A program made the translations under genes and the position numbers. Below the pieces are notes generated by a model, which ran no database searches, was not told where the DNA came from, and was given only the letters and a program-made list of their open reading frames with translations. A stretch of DNA of 64,000 bases from Phycisphaerales bacterium (GTDB lineage: Bacteria; Planctomycetota; Phycisphaerae; Phycisphaerales; UBA1924): assembly GCA_020853975.1 (NCBI GenBank), contig JADYXW010000028.1:1-64000 (forward strand). The letters are read 5' to 3'. Below are positions 8,560 through 16,186 of the stretch, in pieces. Every line of letters begins with the position of its first letter. Position 1 is the first letter of the stretch.

Positions 8560-10053
8560 ATGGCCACCTCAACTCCGCGTCTGCTCGCGCTCCTTCCCCT
8601 CGCCTTCCTGGCCGGCTGCCGGTTGGCCCCGACCCAGGACCCCACCCCCGTCAACATCCCCATGCTGGCCCCGGGCGAGCCCGGGGTTCTGGTGGACGGC
8701 GACACCTCGGAGTGGCCCGCCCAGCTCGCCGCCTGGTCGGACGAACACTCCCTCTACGTGCGGTTCACGATCGAGAACGAGCAGCTCACGCTGCAGTCCT
8801 CGGGCCGCACGGTCTCGATCCTGCTCGACACGGACGCGTCCGCCTCGACCGGCTTGATCCCCGCGCGTTCGGGGCTGAGCGACCTCGGCGCCGACGTTGA
8901 GATCCAGTTCTCTCCCCGCAAGGCTTCCGGGGGCACGACATCGGGAGCGGCGATCCTGGTGCACTCGGGGGGCTCGACGCAGCGCTTCAAGGCCGACGCC
9001 CTGGACCTTGCCATCGCCCCCACCTACGCGTCGAGTTGGTACGAGGCACGCATCACCCGAACGCCGGCCATCGGTCTTGGCCTGCCCCCGAGCGGCCTGC
9101 TCGCCCCGGGGCGCGTGCGGGGTGTTGTCGCGATGCTCGACGACGCCGGTGTGCCGGAGGCCTGGGCCGATCCGTTCGACATCCAGACCGAGGACATCTG
9201 CCCGGGAGGCGAGCGGCTCTCGGACTTCGCGCCTTCCGCCAAGCCCGACGGCGGCATCCGCCTGATGACGCTCAACGTCGAGAAGGGTGCGCCGATGACC
9301 AACCCGGAACCGTTCAGGAGGATCCTCCGCGCGATCAACCCGGACGTCATCCTCGTCCAGGAGTGGGATGGCGGGGAGGCCGATGTGCTGCGTTCGTGGT
9401 TCGCGGCGTTGGACGCCGAGTGGAACATCGCCACCGCGGGCGGGACCACCGCCTCGGGCGGCGGAGTCGCCATCGCCAGCCGCTTCAAGCTCACGCAGTT
9501 GCCCGGCAGGCTGACGACCAACGACGGGGGTGGCCCGCGCCCGGTGCGCTTCGTCGGCGCGATCGCTGATTCGCCGGCGGGGCCGATGGTGATCGGCACC
9601 ACGCACCTCAAGTGCTGCGGCACCTCGGGCAGCAGCGAGGACCAGCGCCGCATGACCGAGGCACGCGCGGTCTCCGCGGCGCTGCGAGCCGCAGCGGGCG
9701 CCTACCCCGGCGCCATCCGCGTTGTGGGAGGCGACCTCAACCTCGTCGGCAGCCGCCCACCCCTGGACCTGCTCCGCGCCGAACTGGACGCGGACGGCTC
9801 GGACCTCTCGGTCGCGGCGCCGCAGGTGCTGGGGGATGTCACCCTCACCACCTGGCGCAGCCCCGGCAGCGAGTTCCCCCCGGGCCGCCTGGACTACCTC
9901 GCGTACAGCGACGCCAACGCCGACCTGGTCTCGTCGTTCGTCTTTGACACAGCCCGCTTCACGCCCGAGGTTCTGGCGAAGATGGGCGTGGAGCGGGGCG
10001 ACTCCGCGTGCTCCGACCACCTGCCCGTGGTGATCGACCTCAGACCCCGCTGA
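8560..10053 (+). CDS. Lipoprotein with CBM9-like and endonuclease/exonuclease/phosphatase domains
   Basis: 497 residues. The N terminus is a lipoprotein signal (LLALLPLAFLAGC, lipobox LAGC at residues 17-20). Residues about 40-210 resemble a carbohydrate-binding / CBM9-like fold (VLVDGDTSEWP, YVRFTIEN). Residues about 235-497 are an EEP-family phosphohydrolase: LMTLNVEKG, the metal ligand E in VQEWDGG, GTTHLKC, GGDLNLVGS and the terminal SDHLPVV. All core catalytic motifs (N, E, H, D-x-N, SDH) are present, so it should be active on a phosphodiester or phosphate ester outside the cytoplasm, perhaps nucleic acid or a phospholipid. The substrate cannot be read from sequence. It is convergent with panD. 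Confidence 0.75.
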   Translation: MATSTPRLLALLPLAFLAGCRLAPTQDPTPVNIPMLAPGEPGVLVDGDTSEWPAQLAAWSDEHSLYVRFTIENEQLTLQSSGRTVSILLDTDASASTGLIPARSGLSDLGADVEIQFSPRKASGGTTSGAAILVHSGGSTQRFKADALDLAIAPTYASSWYEARITRTPAIGLGLPPSGLLAPGRVRGVVAMLDDAGVPEAWADPFDIQTEDICPGGERLSDFAPSAKPDGGIRLMTLNVEKGAPMTNPEPFRRILRAINPDVILVQEWDGGEADVLRSWFAALDAEWNIATAGGTTASGGGVAIASRFKLTQLPGRLTTNDGGGPRPVRFVGAIADSPAGPMVIGTTHLKCCGTSGSSEDQRRMTEARAVSAALRAAAGAYPGAIRVVGGDLNLVGSRPPLDLLRAELDADGSDLSVAAPQVLGDVTLTTWRSPGSEFPPGRLDYLAYSDANADLVSSFVFDTARFTPEVLAKMGVERGDSACSDHLPVVIDLRPR

Positions 10054-10079
10054 TCCCGGCGCCGACACCGATGCGCCCG

Positions 10080-10451
10080 TCACGAGGGCTTGTAGCGCAT
10101 CGTCTCGGTGATGTTGTTCTGTTCGTCCATGATCAGCACGCGGGGCCGGTTCTCGCGATACTCGCGGTCGGTCATGAGCGCAAAGTGCATGATGATGACG
10201 CGGTCCCCGGGCTCCACGAGGTGCGCCGCCGAGCCGTTCACCTCGATCGCCTTGGAGCCTTTTTTGCCCTTGAAGATGTAGGTCTCGAAGCGTTCGCCAT
10301 TGCGGCAGTTGGTGACGAGCACCTTGTCGTTCACGCGCATGCCGCACTTGACGAGCAGCGACGCGTCGATGGTGATCGAACCGACGTAGTCCGGGAGCGC
10401 CGCGGTGACCGCGGCCCGGTGGATCTTGCTGTGCAGGACCTCACGGAGCAT
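10080..10451 (-). CDS. panD: Aspartate 1-decarboxylase
   Basis: 123-residue pyruvoyl enzyme making beta-alanine for pantothenate and coenzyme A. The proenzyme is cleaved between Gly24 and Ser25 of the motif YVGSITID, which is intact, so the pyruvoyl group can form. NGSAAHLVEPGDRVII matches the family core. Length is normal (about 120-135). It lies 3 bp downstream of rsfS on the same strand, so the two are co-transcribed. The C-terminal extension after MTDREYRENRPRV is common in the family. Confidence 0.95.
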   Translation of the reverse strand: MLREVLHSKIHRAAVTAALPDYVGSITIDASLLVKCGMRVNDKVLVTNCRNGERFETYIFKGKKGSKAIEVNGSAAHLVEPGDRVIIMHFALMTDREYRENRPRVLIMDEQNNITETMRYKPS

Positions 10452-10454
10452 GCG

Positions 10455-11114
10455 TCAGCCTCCGACGCCCAGACCGGCTCGGTCTCGGGGCTTCTGGTCC
10501 GCCCGCTCCCACTCCACGCGCGGCGCGTCACCCCACATCATCTCGAGGTCGTAGTGCGCCCGCGTGTTGGGCTCGAAGAGGTGCACCACGACGTCCACGC
10601 AGTCAAGCACCAGCCACAGGCCTCGCTCGTCGCGGCTGCTCCGATACGCGGCGAACCCCTGCTTCTCTCCCAGCTTCTCCACGTATTCGAGCACCGAACG
10701 CATCTGCGTCGCGGACGTGCCCGAGCCGATGACCACGAAGTCCATCACCTGGTTGCGCCCGCGGATGTCCAGCACGGTCACGTCGGCGCACTGATAGTCG
10801 CCGAGCATGCGGGCCGCCTCGACGGCGAACTCGCGCGAACGCTCGGGGGGAGCCGGCGGCCTGGACGGAGCGACCGGCTGAACCGGCGCCGCGGCCGCCG
10901 TCGCCTCAGCAGCCGGCTTCCGGGCGGCTCGCTTGGCGGGGGCCTTTGCTGGCGTCTTGGGGGCCGCCCGTTTCGCCGTCTTGGCGGGCTTCCTTGCGGC
11001 CGTGCCCGCGGACTTTGCGGGCGGCTTGGACGCCCGCTTGGCGCTGGGCTTTGCCGACGAGGAACGGGCTTTGGCCTTCGGGGCCTTTGACGCGGGCTTC
11101 TTGGACGGGGGCAT
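10455..11114 (-). CDS. rsfS: Ribosomal silencing factor RsfS with a long histone H1-like N-terminal tail
   Basis: 219 residues. The C-terminal half (about 92-205) is the RsfS/Iojap domain that binds ribosomal protein uL14 and blocks subunit joining in starvation (ADVTVLDIRGR, MDFVVIGSGTSATQM, WLVLDCVDVVVHLF). The first 90 residues are an extra Lys/Ala/Pro-rich stretch with repeated KPAK, AKRA and APK units, like the tail of eukaryotic histone H1 or bacterial H1-like proteins. The usual RsfS is about 105-130 residues. I chose the ATG at 11114; frames further upstream read through unrelated DNA. It is followed after 3 bp by panD. The tail may bind nucleic acid, which is inference. Confidence 0.85.
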   Translation of the reverse strand: MPPSKKPASKAPKAKARSSSAKPSAKRASKPPAKSAGTAARKPAKTAKRAAPKTPAKAPAKRAARKPAAEATAAAAPVQPVAPSRPPAPPERSREFAVEAARMLGDYQCADVTVLDIRGRNQVMDFVVIGSGTSATQMRSVLEYVEKLGEKQGFAAYRSSRDERGLWLVLDCVDVVVHLFEPNTRAHYDLEMMWGDAPRVEWERADQKPRDRAGLGVGG

Positions 11115-11175
11115 TGGGCACAAGCGTAGGCCCGGCGCGCTCCACCCCGGGGTACACTGCCGCCGGAATCCCCCC

Positions 11176-11691
11176 TTGAACCCTTCCTCCAGCACCATCC
11201 AGACGCCCATCGGCCCGCTGCTCGCCACCGCGACGGACCAGGGGCTGACCTCTTTGCGGTTCGACCCCGAGGCCGGGGCCCACGACGCCCACCCCGTGCT
11301 CGACCTCGCCCGTGCGGAGCTTGACGCGTACTTCCGGGGCGACCTGCGCGACTTCACGGTGCCGGTGGCCCAGGAAGGCACACCCTTCCAACGGCGCGTC
11401 TGGGACGAGCTCCGCCGCATCCCCTACGGAGACACGATCTCGTACGCGCAGCTCGCGGCGCGGGTCGGCAACCCGGCGGCGGTCCGTGCCGTGGGCGGTG
11501 CGAACGGCGCGAACAACGTCCCCATCATCGTGCCCTGCCACCGCGTCATCGCAGCGGACGGCACGCTCGGTGGCTTCGGTGGTGGCCTTGACCGCAAGCG
11601 GCGGCTGCTTGCCCTCGAGCACCTCTCGCTCTTCAACCCTGCGATTCAATCGGCTCCGGGGCCCTCGCGCCATGTCTCGCCTTCCCTTTGA
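11176..11691 (+). CDS. ogt: Methylated-DNA--protein-cysteine S-methyltransferase
   Basis: About 171 residues. It removes alkyl groups from O6-alkylguanine onto its own cysteine. The active-site motif IVPCHRVI, the recognition helix region SYAQLAARVGNPAAVRAVG and the domain start GTPFQRRVWDELRRIPYG are all present. No ATG fits; the best start is TTG at 11176, just past the divergent rsfS gene, without a strong ribosome-binding site, so the first few residues are uncertain. Its 3' end overlaps the start of xseA by 20 bp, linking it to the DNA-repair operon ogt-xseA-xseB. Suicide enzyme, cytoplasmic. Confidence 0.9.
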   Translation: MNPSSSTIQTPIGPLLATATDQGLTSLRFDPEAGAHDAHPVLDLARAELDAYFRGDLRDFTVPVAQEGTPFQRRVWDELRRIPYGDTISYAQLAARVGNPAAVRAVGGANGANNVPIIVPCHRVIAADGTLGGFGGGLDRKRRLLALEHLSLFNPAIQSAPGPSRHVSPSL

Positions 11692-13168
11692 CCCATCCAG
11701 GATGCAGGGCAACGCACCACCACCGCCCGGTCGGCGTGAGGAGGGCGAGGCGGGCGATGGCGCCATCACAGTCTCGCAGCTCGCGGCCCGCATCGACGCC
11801 TCGCTCCGCACGGCGACACCCACGAGCGTCAGGGTCGTGGGCGAGGTCTCCGGGTTCTCCGACCGCACGCACTGGTATTTCTCCCTGAAGGACGAGGGGG
11901 CGGTCATCTCATGCGTGATGTGGGGGTCGGTCGCCAAGCGCGCCGGGTTCACGCCCGCGCACGGGCAGCAGATCGTCTGCCGCGGGCGCGTGGAGTACTA
12001 CGCGCCGGGCGGGCGGGTATCGCTGATCGTGGAGAAGATCGAGCCGGTGGGCGAGGGCGCACGCGACCAGGCCCTGCGAAGACTGATCGAAGAGGTGCGC
12101 GCGCTTGGATGGCTCGACCCGGCCCGCAAGCGCCCACTTCCCGCGATGCCCCGGCGCGTGGGGGTGCTCACGAGTATCCAGGGTGCCGCATGGCAGGACG
12201 TCATCGCGACGGCACGGAAACGCTGCCCGGGCGTCGGGCTGCTGGTGCTCGACGTGCGCGTGCAGGGTGAGGCGGCTGCGACGGAGATCGCCGCCGGCGT
12301 GCGATACATGAGCGAGCACGCGCGGACGCTGGGCATCGACGCGCTTCTGGTCACGCGGGGGGGCGGCTCGGCGGAAGACCTCTGGGCCTTCAACGACCGC
12401 GAGATCGCGCGGGCCATCGTCGAGTGCCCCGTGCCGGTCGTCGCCGCGATCGGCCATGAAACCGATACCTCCCTCGCCGAACTCGTTGCGGACGAGCGGG
12501 CAGCGACCCCGACCCAGGCCGTCATGAGGCTGGTGCCGGACGCCAGCGCGCTCGCGAGACAGGTGGATTCGGTGCTGCTCCGGGCCCGGGCCGCGGGCGC
12601 GGGCGCCCTCCGAGACGCCGCTCGCCGTGCTGCGGACGCCAGAAGATCGCTCCGTGCGGGGCAGGCTTCGCTCATCGCGACCCGCCGTGGGAGGCTTGCC
12701 TCCCTGGGAGAGCGACTGTCGCACGCCAGCCCCAGGGCGGTGCAGGCCCGCACGCTGGCCCGGGTTGAAGCGGCCCTGGCCGACCTGCACGCCGGCGCGC
12801 GCCGCCGAGCGGCGGACCCGGCCCCGCGCGACCTGCTGCGCCGGGCGGAGCGAGGTGTTCGGACTTCCCTCGCGACCGCTGGGCAGAGGCACACCGGCGC
12901 CGCGGACAGGCTGGAGGCGCTGAGCCCGCTGGCGGTTCTGGAACGCGGGTACTCACTCACTACGAACACCGAGGGGCGTGTCGTGACGACCCCCAAAGAC
13001 GCGCCCGCGGGCTCCGTCCTGGTGACCCGGCTGCGGGATGGCAGCCTGACGTCGGTGGTTTCGCCGGACGTGCTGCCCCTCCCGTCACCCCAGGCACCGC
13101 CACCGCCCCGCCCCGGGCGGTCGCGCCGGGCGAGGCCGGACACCGGCCCCGGACTCTTCGGACCCTGA
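11672..13168 (+). CDS. xseA: Exodeoxyribonuclease VII large subunit
   Basis: 498 residues. An N-terminal OB-fold (about 33-125; VGEVSGFSDRTHWYFSLKD) is followed by the nuclease domain (VGVLTSIQGAAWQDV, VTRGGGSAEDLWAFND, IGHETDTSLAELVAD) and a long helical, Arg/Ala-rich segment that contacts XseB. It degrades single-stranded DNA into oligonucleotides together with the small subunit encoded 40 bp downstream. The C-terminal tail (PSPQAPPPPRPGR) is proline-rich and disordered. The ATG at 11672 overlaps the end of ogt by 20 bp. Confident. Confidence 0.95.
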   Translation: MSRLPFDPSRMQGNAPPPPGRREEGEAGDGAITVSQLAARIDASLRTATPTSVRVVGEVSGFSDRTHWYFSLKDEGAVISCVMWGSVAKRAGFTPAHGQQIVCRGRVEYYAPGGRVSLIVEKIEPVGEGARDQALRRLIEEVRALGWLDPARKRPLPAMPRRVGVLTSIQGAAWQDVIATARKRCPGVGLLVLDVRVQGEAAATEIAAGVRYMSEHARTLGIDALLVTRGGGSAEDLWAFNDREIARAIVECPVPVVAAIGHETDTSLAELVADERAATPTQAVMRLVPDASALARQVDSVLLRARAAGAGALRDAARRAADARRSLRAGQASLIATRRGRLASLGERLSHASPRAVQARTLARVEAALADLHAGARRRAADPAPRDLLRRAERGVRTSLATAGQRHTGAADRLEALSPLAVLERGYSLTTNTEGRVVTTPKDAPAGSVLVTRLRDGSLTSVVSPDVLPLPSPQAPPPPRPGRSRRARPDTGPGLFGP

Positions 13169-13208
13169 CCAGACCCTTCGAGTTCGACCTGGTGCGTACG
13201 CTCGGTCC

Positions 13209-13481
13209 ATGGCCAGCGGCGAACCCGTCAACACCGGCACGCTCTCGTACGAGCAGGCAGTCTCCCGCCTCGAGGCGATTGTGGAGCGGATCGAGTCGGG
13301 CGAGATCGGGCTGGATGAGTCCATGGCGCTCTACGAGGAAGGCGTGAGGCTCGGGAAGCGATGCAGGGAGGCGCTCCTCGCCGCGGAGCAACGCATCGAG
13401 GTCCTCTCCCGCGAGACCGCGGGGCTGGAGGCGGGGCAAAAGTCCAGCACCCTGCCGGGCACGGACGACAAGAGGACGTAG
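13209..13481 (+). CDS. xseB: Exodeoxyribonuclease VII small subunit
   Basis: 90 residues. The conserved helical hairpin LSYEQAVSRLEAIVERIESG ... LDESMALYEEGVRLGKRC is nearly canonical. It binds several per XseA and is needed for nuclease stability. The stop codon TAG is directly followed by the ATG of the prepilin peptidase, so the three genes xseA-xseB-prepilin peptidase form one operon. The tail after residue 70 is polar and variable, as usual. Confidence 0.95.
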   Translation: MASGEPVNTGTLSYEQAVSRLEAIVERIESGEIGLDESMALYEEGVRLGKRCREALLAAEQRIEVLSRETAGLEAGQKSSTLPGTDDKRT

Positions 13482-14837
13482 ATGGGCTGCACCTGCCTCG
13501 CGTGGAACCAGGCCGATGTCATTCTCTGGCTCACCCCGGTCGTGCTCGCCGGGTGGGTGTTCGCGTTCGGAGCGTGCGTCGGCTCCTTGCTGAACGTCCT
13601 GGTCTATCGCCTGCCGTTGGGGCTGGACGTCGTCAGCCCGACCTCCCGGTGCCCTTCCTGCGAGACCAAGCTCACCTGGCGCGAGAACATCCCGATCTTC
13701 GGCTGGCTGATGCTTCGGGGCCGTTGCCGTTTCTGCCACTCGTCGATTTCGTCGGAGTACCCGATCGTCGAGGCCTTTACCGCGTTCCTGTGGGTCGCGG
13801 TCTGGGCGGTGCTCTACGCGGACAACGGCAGGTTTCTGGGAATCCCGGTCGGAGCCATGAGCCCGGAGTGGGCCGCGTCAGGGTTCAGGCACACCTGGCC
13901 CATGTTCATAGCAGTCCTGGGTCTGTTTTCCTGCCTCATTGCTGTCACGCTAATCGACGCCCGCACCTTCCACATCCCGATGTCGCTCGTCGTCGTCCCT
14001 GTGGTCCTCGGGCTCGCGTGCCACGCGGGCTGGGCGGCGTTTCACGGGCCCTTGCATCCCGCCCCGCGGGGCTGGGAATGGAGCCTGCCCACCCCGGGCG
14101 TCCACGGGTGGCAGTGGGTCGGCATGGCGCTGGGAGGGGCGGTGGGGCTCGCGGTGTCCGTGATACTCCTGCGCTTTGGCGTCATCAGGCGGTCGTTCGC
14201 CGACTACGAGCAGTGGCTGGAGAGCCATCAGTCCAAGCTCGACGCCCCCCAGACCGGGACGGACACCGGATCGGGACCGGCCGCGGGCGACTCACCCGAG
14301 ATGTGGGTGCAGTACCCCCACGCCCGGCGTGAGATGATCCGCGAACTTGTCTTCCTCGGGCCGTGCATCGGCCTGGCCATGCTTGGGGCCGCGCTGACGC
14401 TCCGGCTGGCGGGCCCTTGGTCGCCGGACATGCTCACGGGCGAAATGCTGCCATCGGCGGAGGTCCCCCACTGGCTCTCGGTGCTGTCGGGCGTGCTCCT
14501 GGGCTATCTCATCGGGGGAGGCTTGGTCTGGGCCATGCGGATCTTCGGCAGCCTGGCCTTCGGCAAGGAGGCGCTTGGGCTGGGTGACGTGCACCTCATG
14601 GCCGCGGTCGGAGCGTGCCTGGGCTGGATCGACGCGACACTGGGCTTCTTTGGGGCAGCGTTCGTCGGCATGGTCTGGGCAATCCTGGGGAAGGTGGCAT
14701 CGGGGAAGCTCCAGCGGCACATGCCGTTCGGGCCCTATCTGGCCATCGCGACGGTGCTCGTCTGGTTCACCAAACCCTGGATCGAGCACCTCATGAATCT
14801 GGTGGCGAAGGTCTCTCCCCCGATCAATCTGCCCTGA
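13482..14837 (+). CDS. Type IV prepilin peptidase / N-methyltransferase (A24 family)
   Basis: 451-residue polytopic membrane aspartic protease that cuts and methylates pseudopilins such as the one at 31745-32695. An N-terminal membrane segment (about 17-40) is followed by the zinc-binding loop CPSC ... CRFC (about 58-84) of bifunctional enzymes. The two catalytic Asp sites are LIDARTFHIP (about residue 153) and the GxGD motif LGLGDVHLMAAVG (about 366). Length exceeds the usual 250-290 residues because of a roughly 130-residue insertion between the two halves (GWEWSLPTPGVHGWQW to MIREL), part of it polar and disordered. The start abuts the xseB stop. Serves type II secretion or type IV pili; the secretin lies far away at 51005. 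Confidence 0.88.
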   Translation: MGCTCLAWNQADVILWLTPVVLAGWVFAFGACVGSLLNVLVYRLPLGLDVVSPTSRCPSCETKLTWRENIPIFGWLMLRGRCRFCHSSISSEYPIVEAFTAFLWVAVWAVLYADNGRFLGIPVGAMSPEWAASGFRHTWPMFIAVLGLFSCLIAVTLIDARTFHIPMSLVVVPVVLGLACHAGWAAFHGPLHPAPRGWEWSLPTPGVHGWQWVGMALGGAVGLAVSVILLRFGVIRRSFADYEQWLESHQSKLDAPQTGTDTGSGPAAGDSPEMWVQYPHARREMIRELVFLGPCIGLAMLGAALTLRLAGPWSPDMLTGEMLPSAEVPHWLSVLSGVLLGYLIGGGLVWAMRIFGSLAFGKEALGLGDVHLMAAVGACLGWIDATLGFFGAAFVGMVWAILGKVASGKLQRHMPFGPYLAIATVLVWFTKPWIEHLMNLVAKVSPPINLP

Positions 14838-14971
14838 GCCCCGGTGCTGTCGGTTGGGCGCGAAACCTGCGGAGCGCAAGCCCAATCCGCCGATACTGTT
14901 TCGCAGCGCGGACGTGGGTTCCGCACAGACAAAAGTCGGGAAGCGAGGGCTCTTCAATGGAAGGAACGAGC

Positions 14972-15595
14972 ATGATTCGGCGCGGAGGGATCGTGGCAGC
15001 GTTGTTCTGCCTGGGCATCGGCGGCGTCCTCGGAGGCTGCAGCAAGAAGAACACCCAGCTCGAGCTGGCCCAGCAGGAGGCCGCGGAGCTGCGGGAGAAG
15101 AACGTCGAGCTCGACACTCGCCTCCGCGAGAAGGACAATAAGATCGCGGAGCTCGAGGGCCGCATCCAGGCCACGCAGGCCTACCAGCAGCCCCCCGCCT
15201 ATCAGGAACCCCGCAACAGCGGCTGGAACAACCCCAAGCCCTACACGGGCGGCGGGTCCAACGAGACCTTCACCGTCAGCGGCGACGTGCTCTTTGACTC
15301 GGGCCAGACCTCGCTGAAGGCCGCGGCGAAGAAGGAGCTGGACAAGATCGCCAGCAAGATCAAGAGCAACCACGCGGGCGCTTCAGTCCGCGTCGAGGGC
15401 TACACCGACAGCGACCCGATCAAGAAGAGCAAGTGGGGCACGAACGAGGCGCTGAGCAAGGCCCGCGCCGACGCCGTGGCGTCCTACCTCTCTCAGAAGG
15501 GCGTGGGCGATGTCTCCGCCGTGGGCATGGGCTCCGCGAACCCCAAGGCGACCAAGGCCGCCAGCCGTCGCGTCGAGATCGTGGTCGTCCACTGA
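14972..15595 (+). CDS. OmpA/Pal-family peptidoglycan-associated lipoprotein
   Basis: 207 residues. Lipoprotein signal with lipobox LGGC (about residues 20-23). Residues 25-65 form a heptad coiled coil (ELAQQEAAELREKNVELD). A Gln/Pro/Tyr linker follows, then an OmpA-like domain (about 103-207; DVLFDSGQTSLKAAAKKELD, VEGYTDSDPIKKSKW, NEALSKARADAVASYL) ending in RRVEIVVVH. It should anchor the outer membrane to peptidoglycan. I chose the ATG at 14972 because AAGGA lies 6 bp upstream. A strong intrinsic terminator follows at 15622, so it is a monocistronic unit. Confidence 0.9.
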   Translation: MIRRGGIVAALFCLGIGGVLGGCSKKNTQLELAQQEAAELREKNVELDTRLREKDNKIAELEGRIQATQAYQQPPAYQEPRNSGWNNPKPYTGGGSNETFTVSGDVLFDSGQTSLKAAAKKELDKIASKIKSNHAGASVRVEGYTDSDPIKKSKWGTNEALSKARADAVASYLSQKGVGDVSAVGMGSANPKATKAASRRVEIVVVH

Positions 15596-15621
15596 TGCCT
15601 GCTCTGAACTCGGTCAGCAGA

Positions 15622-15650
15622 ACGGGCCCCACACGGGGCCCGTTTTTTTT
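15622..15650 (+). terminator. Intrinsic terminator of the OmpA-type lipoprotein gene
   Basis: Perfect 9-bp stem ACGGGCCCC / GGGGCCCGT with a 4-nt ACAC loop, followed by a T8 run; 26 bp after the stop codon. Confidence 0.93.
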
Positions 15651-15773
15651 CGCCTGCAAAGCCCGGCCGAACCCGCGACTCGAAGGAGCGGCGTTCGCGG
15701 GCAACATCCCGCGGGCCGAGAAGCGGGCGCACGGAGCGGCCGCCGGCCATCACAAGCCAAAGGAGACCGTCAC

Positions 15774-16106
15774 ATGATCCGCACCAGCGTCTGCGCCGTC
15801 ACTCTGTCCATGCTCGCCGGGTCCGCGTTCGCGCAGTGCTCCGGCACGCAGGCTCAGGCCGAGCAGACCCCGCGCCCGAGGGCCGCCTCGTTCACCCCCG
15901 AGCACGAGTCCGGCAACGTGGTCGACGTTGCGAAGGGGGCCGGCTCGTTCAAGACGCTGGGCGCCGCCAGCGTTCATGCCGGCAATCTGACGAGCAAGAA
16001 GAGCAGGAGCGGCTGGAGCATCGCGGGCTCGGGCATCACCGCGACCGATATCGACGCGTCCAAGGGCGTGATCCACGTCATCGACACCGTGATGATCCCC
16101 AAGTGA
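15774..16106 (+). CDS. Secreted protein with an internally deleted fasciclin (FAS1) domain
   Basis: 110 residues. Signal peptide at 1-21 (MLAGSAFA). The mature part begins with the typical FAS1 opening (VVDVAKGAGSFKTLGAA) and ends with the typical FAS1 closing (ATDIDASKGVIHVIDTVMIP). The middle of the roughly 130-residue FAS1 fold, including the H1 box (TVFAPTDEAF-like) and the YH region, is missing; about 20 residues of Ser/Lys/Gly-rich sequence join the two ends. AGGAG precedes the ATG. It could be a remnant of an in-frame deletion or a minimal new fold. Fasciclin proteins are adhesive; whether this one folds is unknown. Confidence 0.7.
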   Translation: MIRTSVCAVTLSMLAGSAFAQCSGTQAQAEQTPRPRAASFTPEHESGNVVDVAKGAGSFKTLGAASVHAGNLTSKKSRSGWSIAGSGITATDIDASKGVIHVIDTVMIPK

Positions 16107-16141
16107 TCGGGCGGGTCTGATCAGTCACCTTCCCCGGAGAG

Positions 16142-16159
16142 CGGGCCCCAGCGGGCCCG
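16142..16159 (+). terminator. Possible terminator hairpin between convergent genes
   Basis: 7-bp stem CGGGCCC / GGGCCCG with a 4-nt loop, followed on the plus strand by the pyrimidine-rich AACTTCTCTTT. It lies between the fasciclin-like gene (plus) and the sugar-binding protein gene (minus). The T tract is imperfect. Confidence 0.5.
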
Positions 16160-16186
16160 AACTTCTCTTTGGGTTCACGTGCGGGT

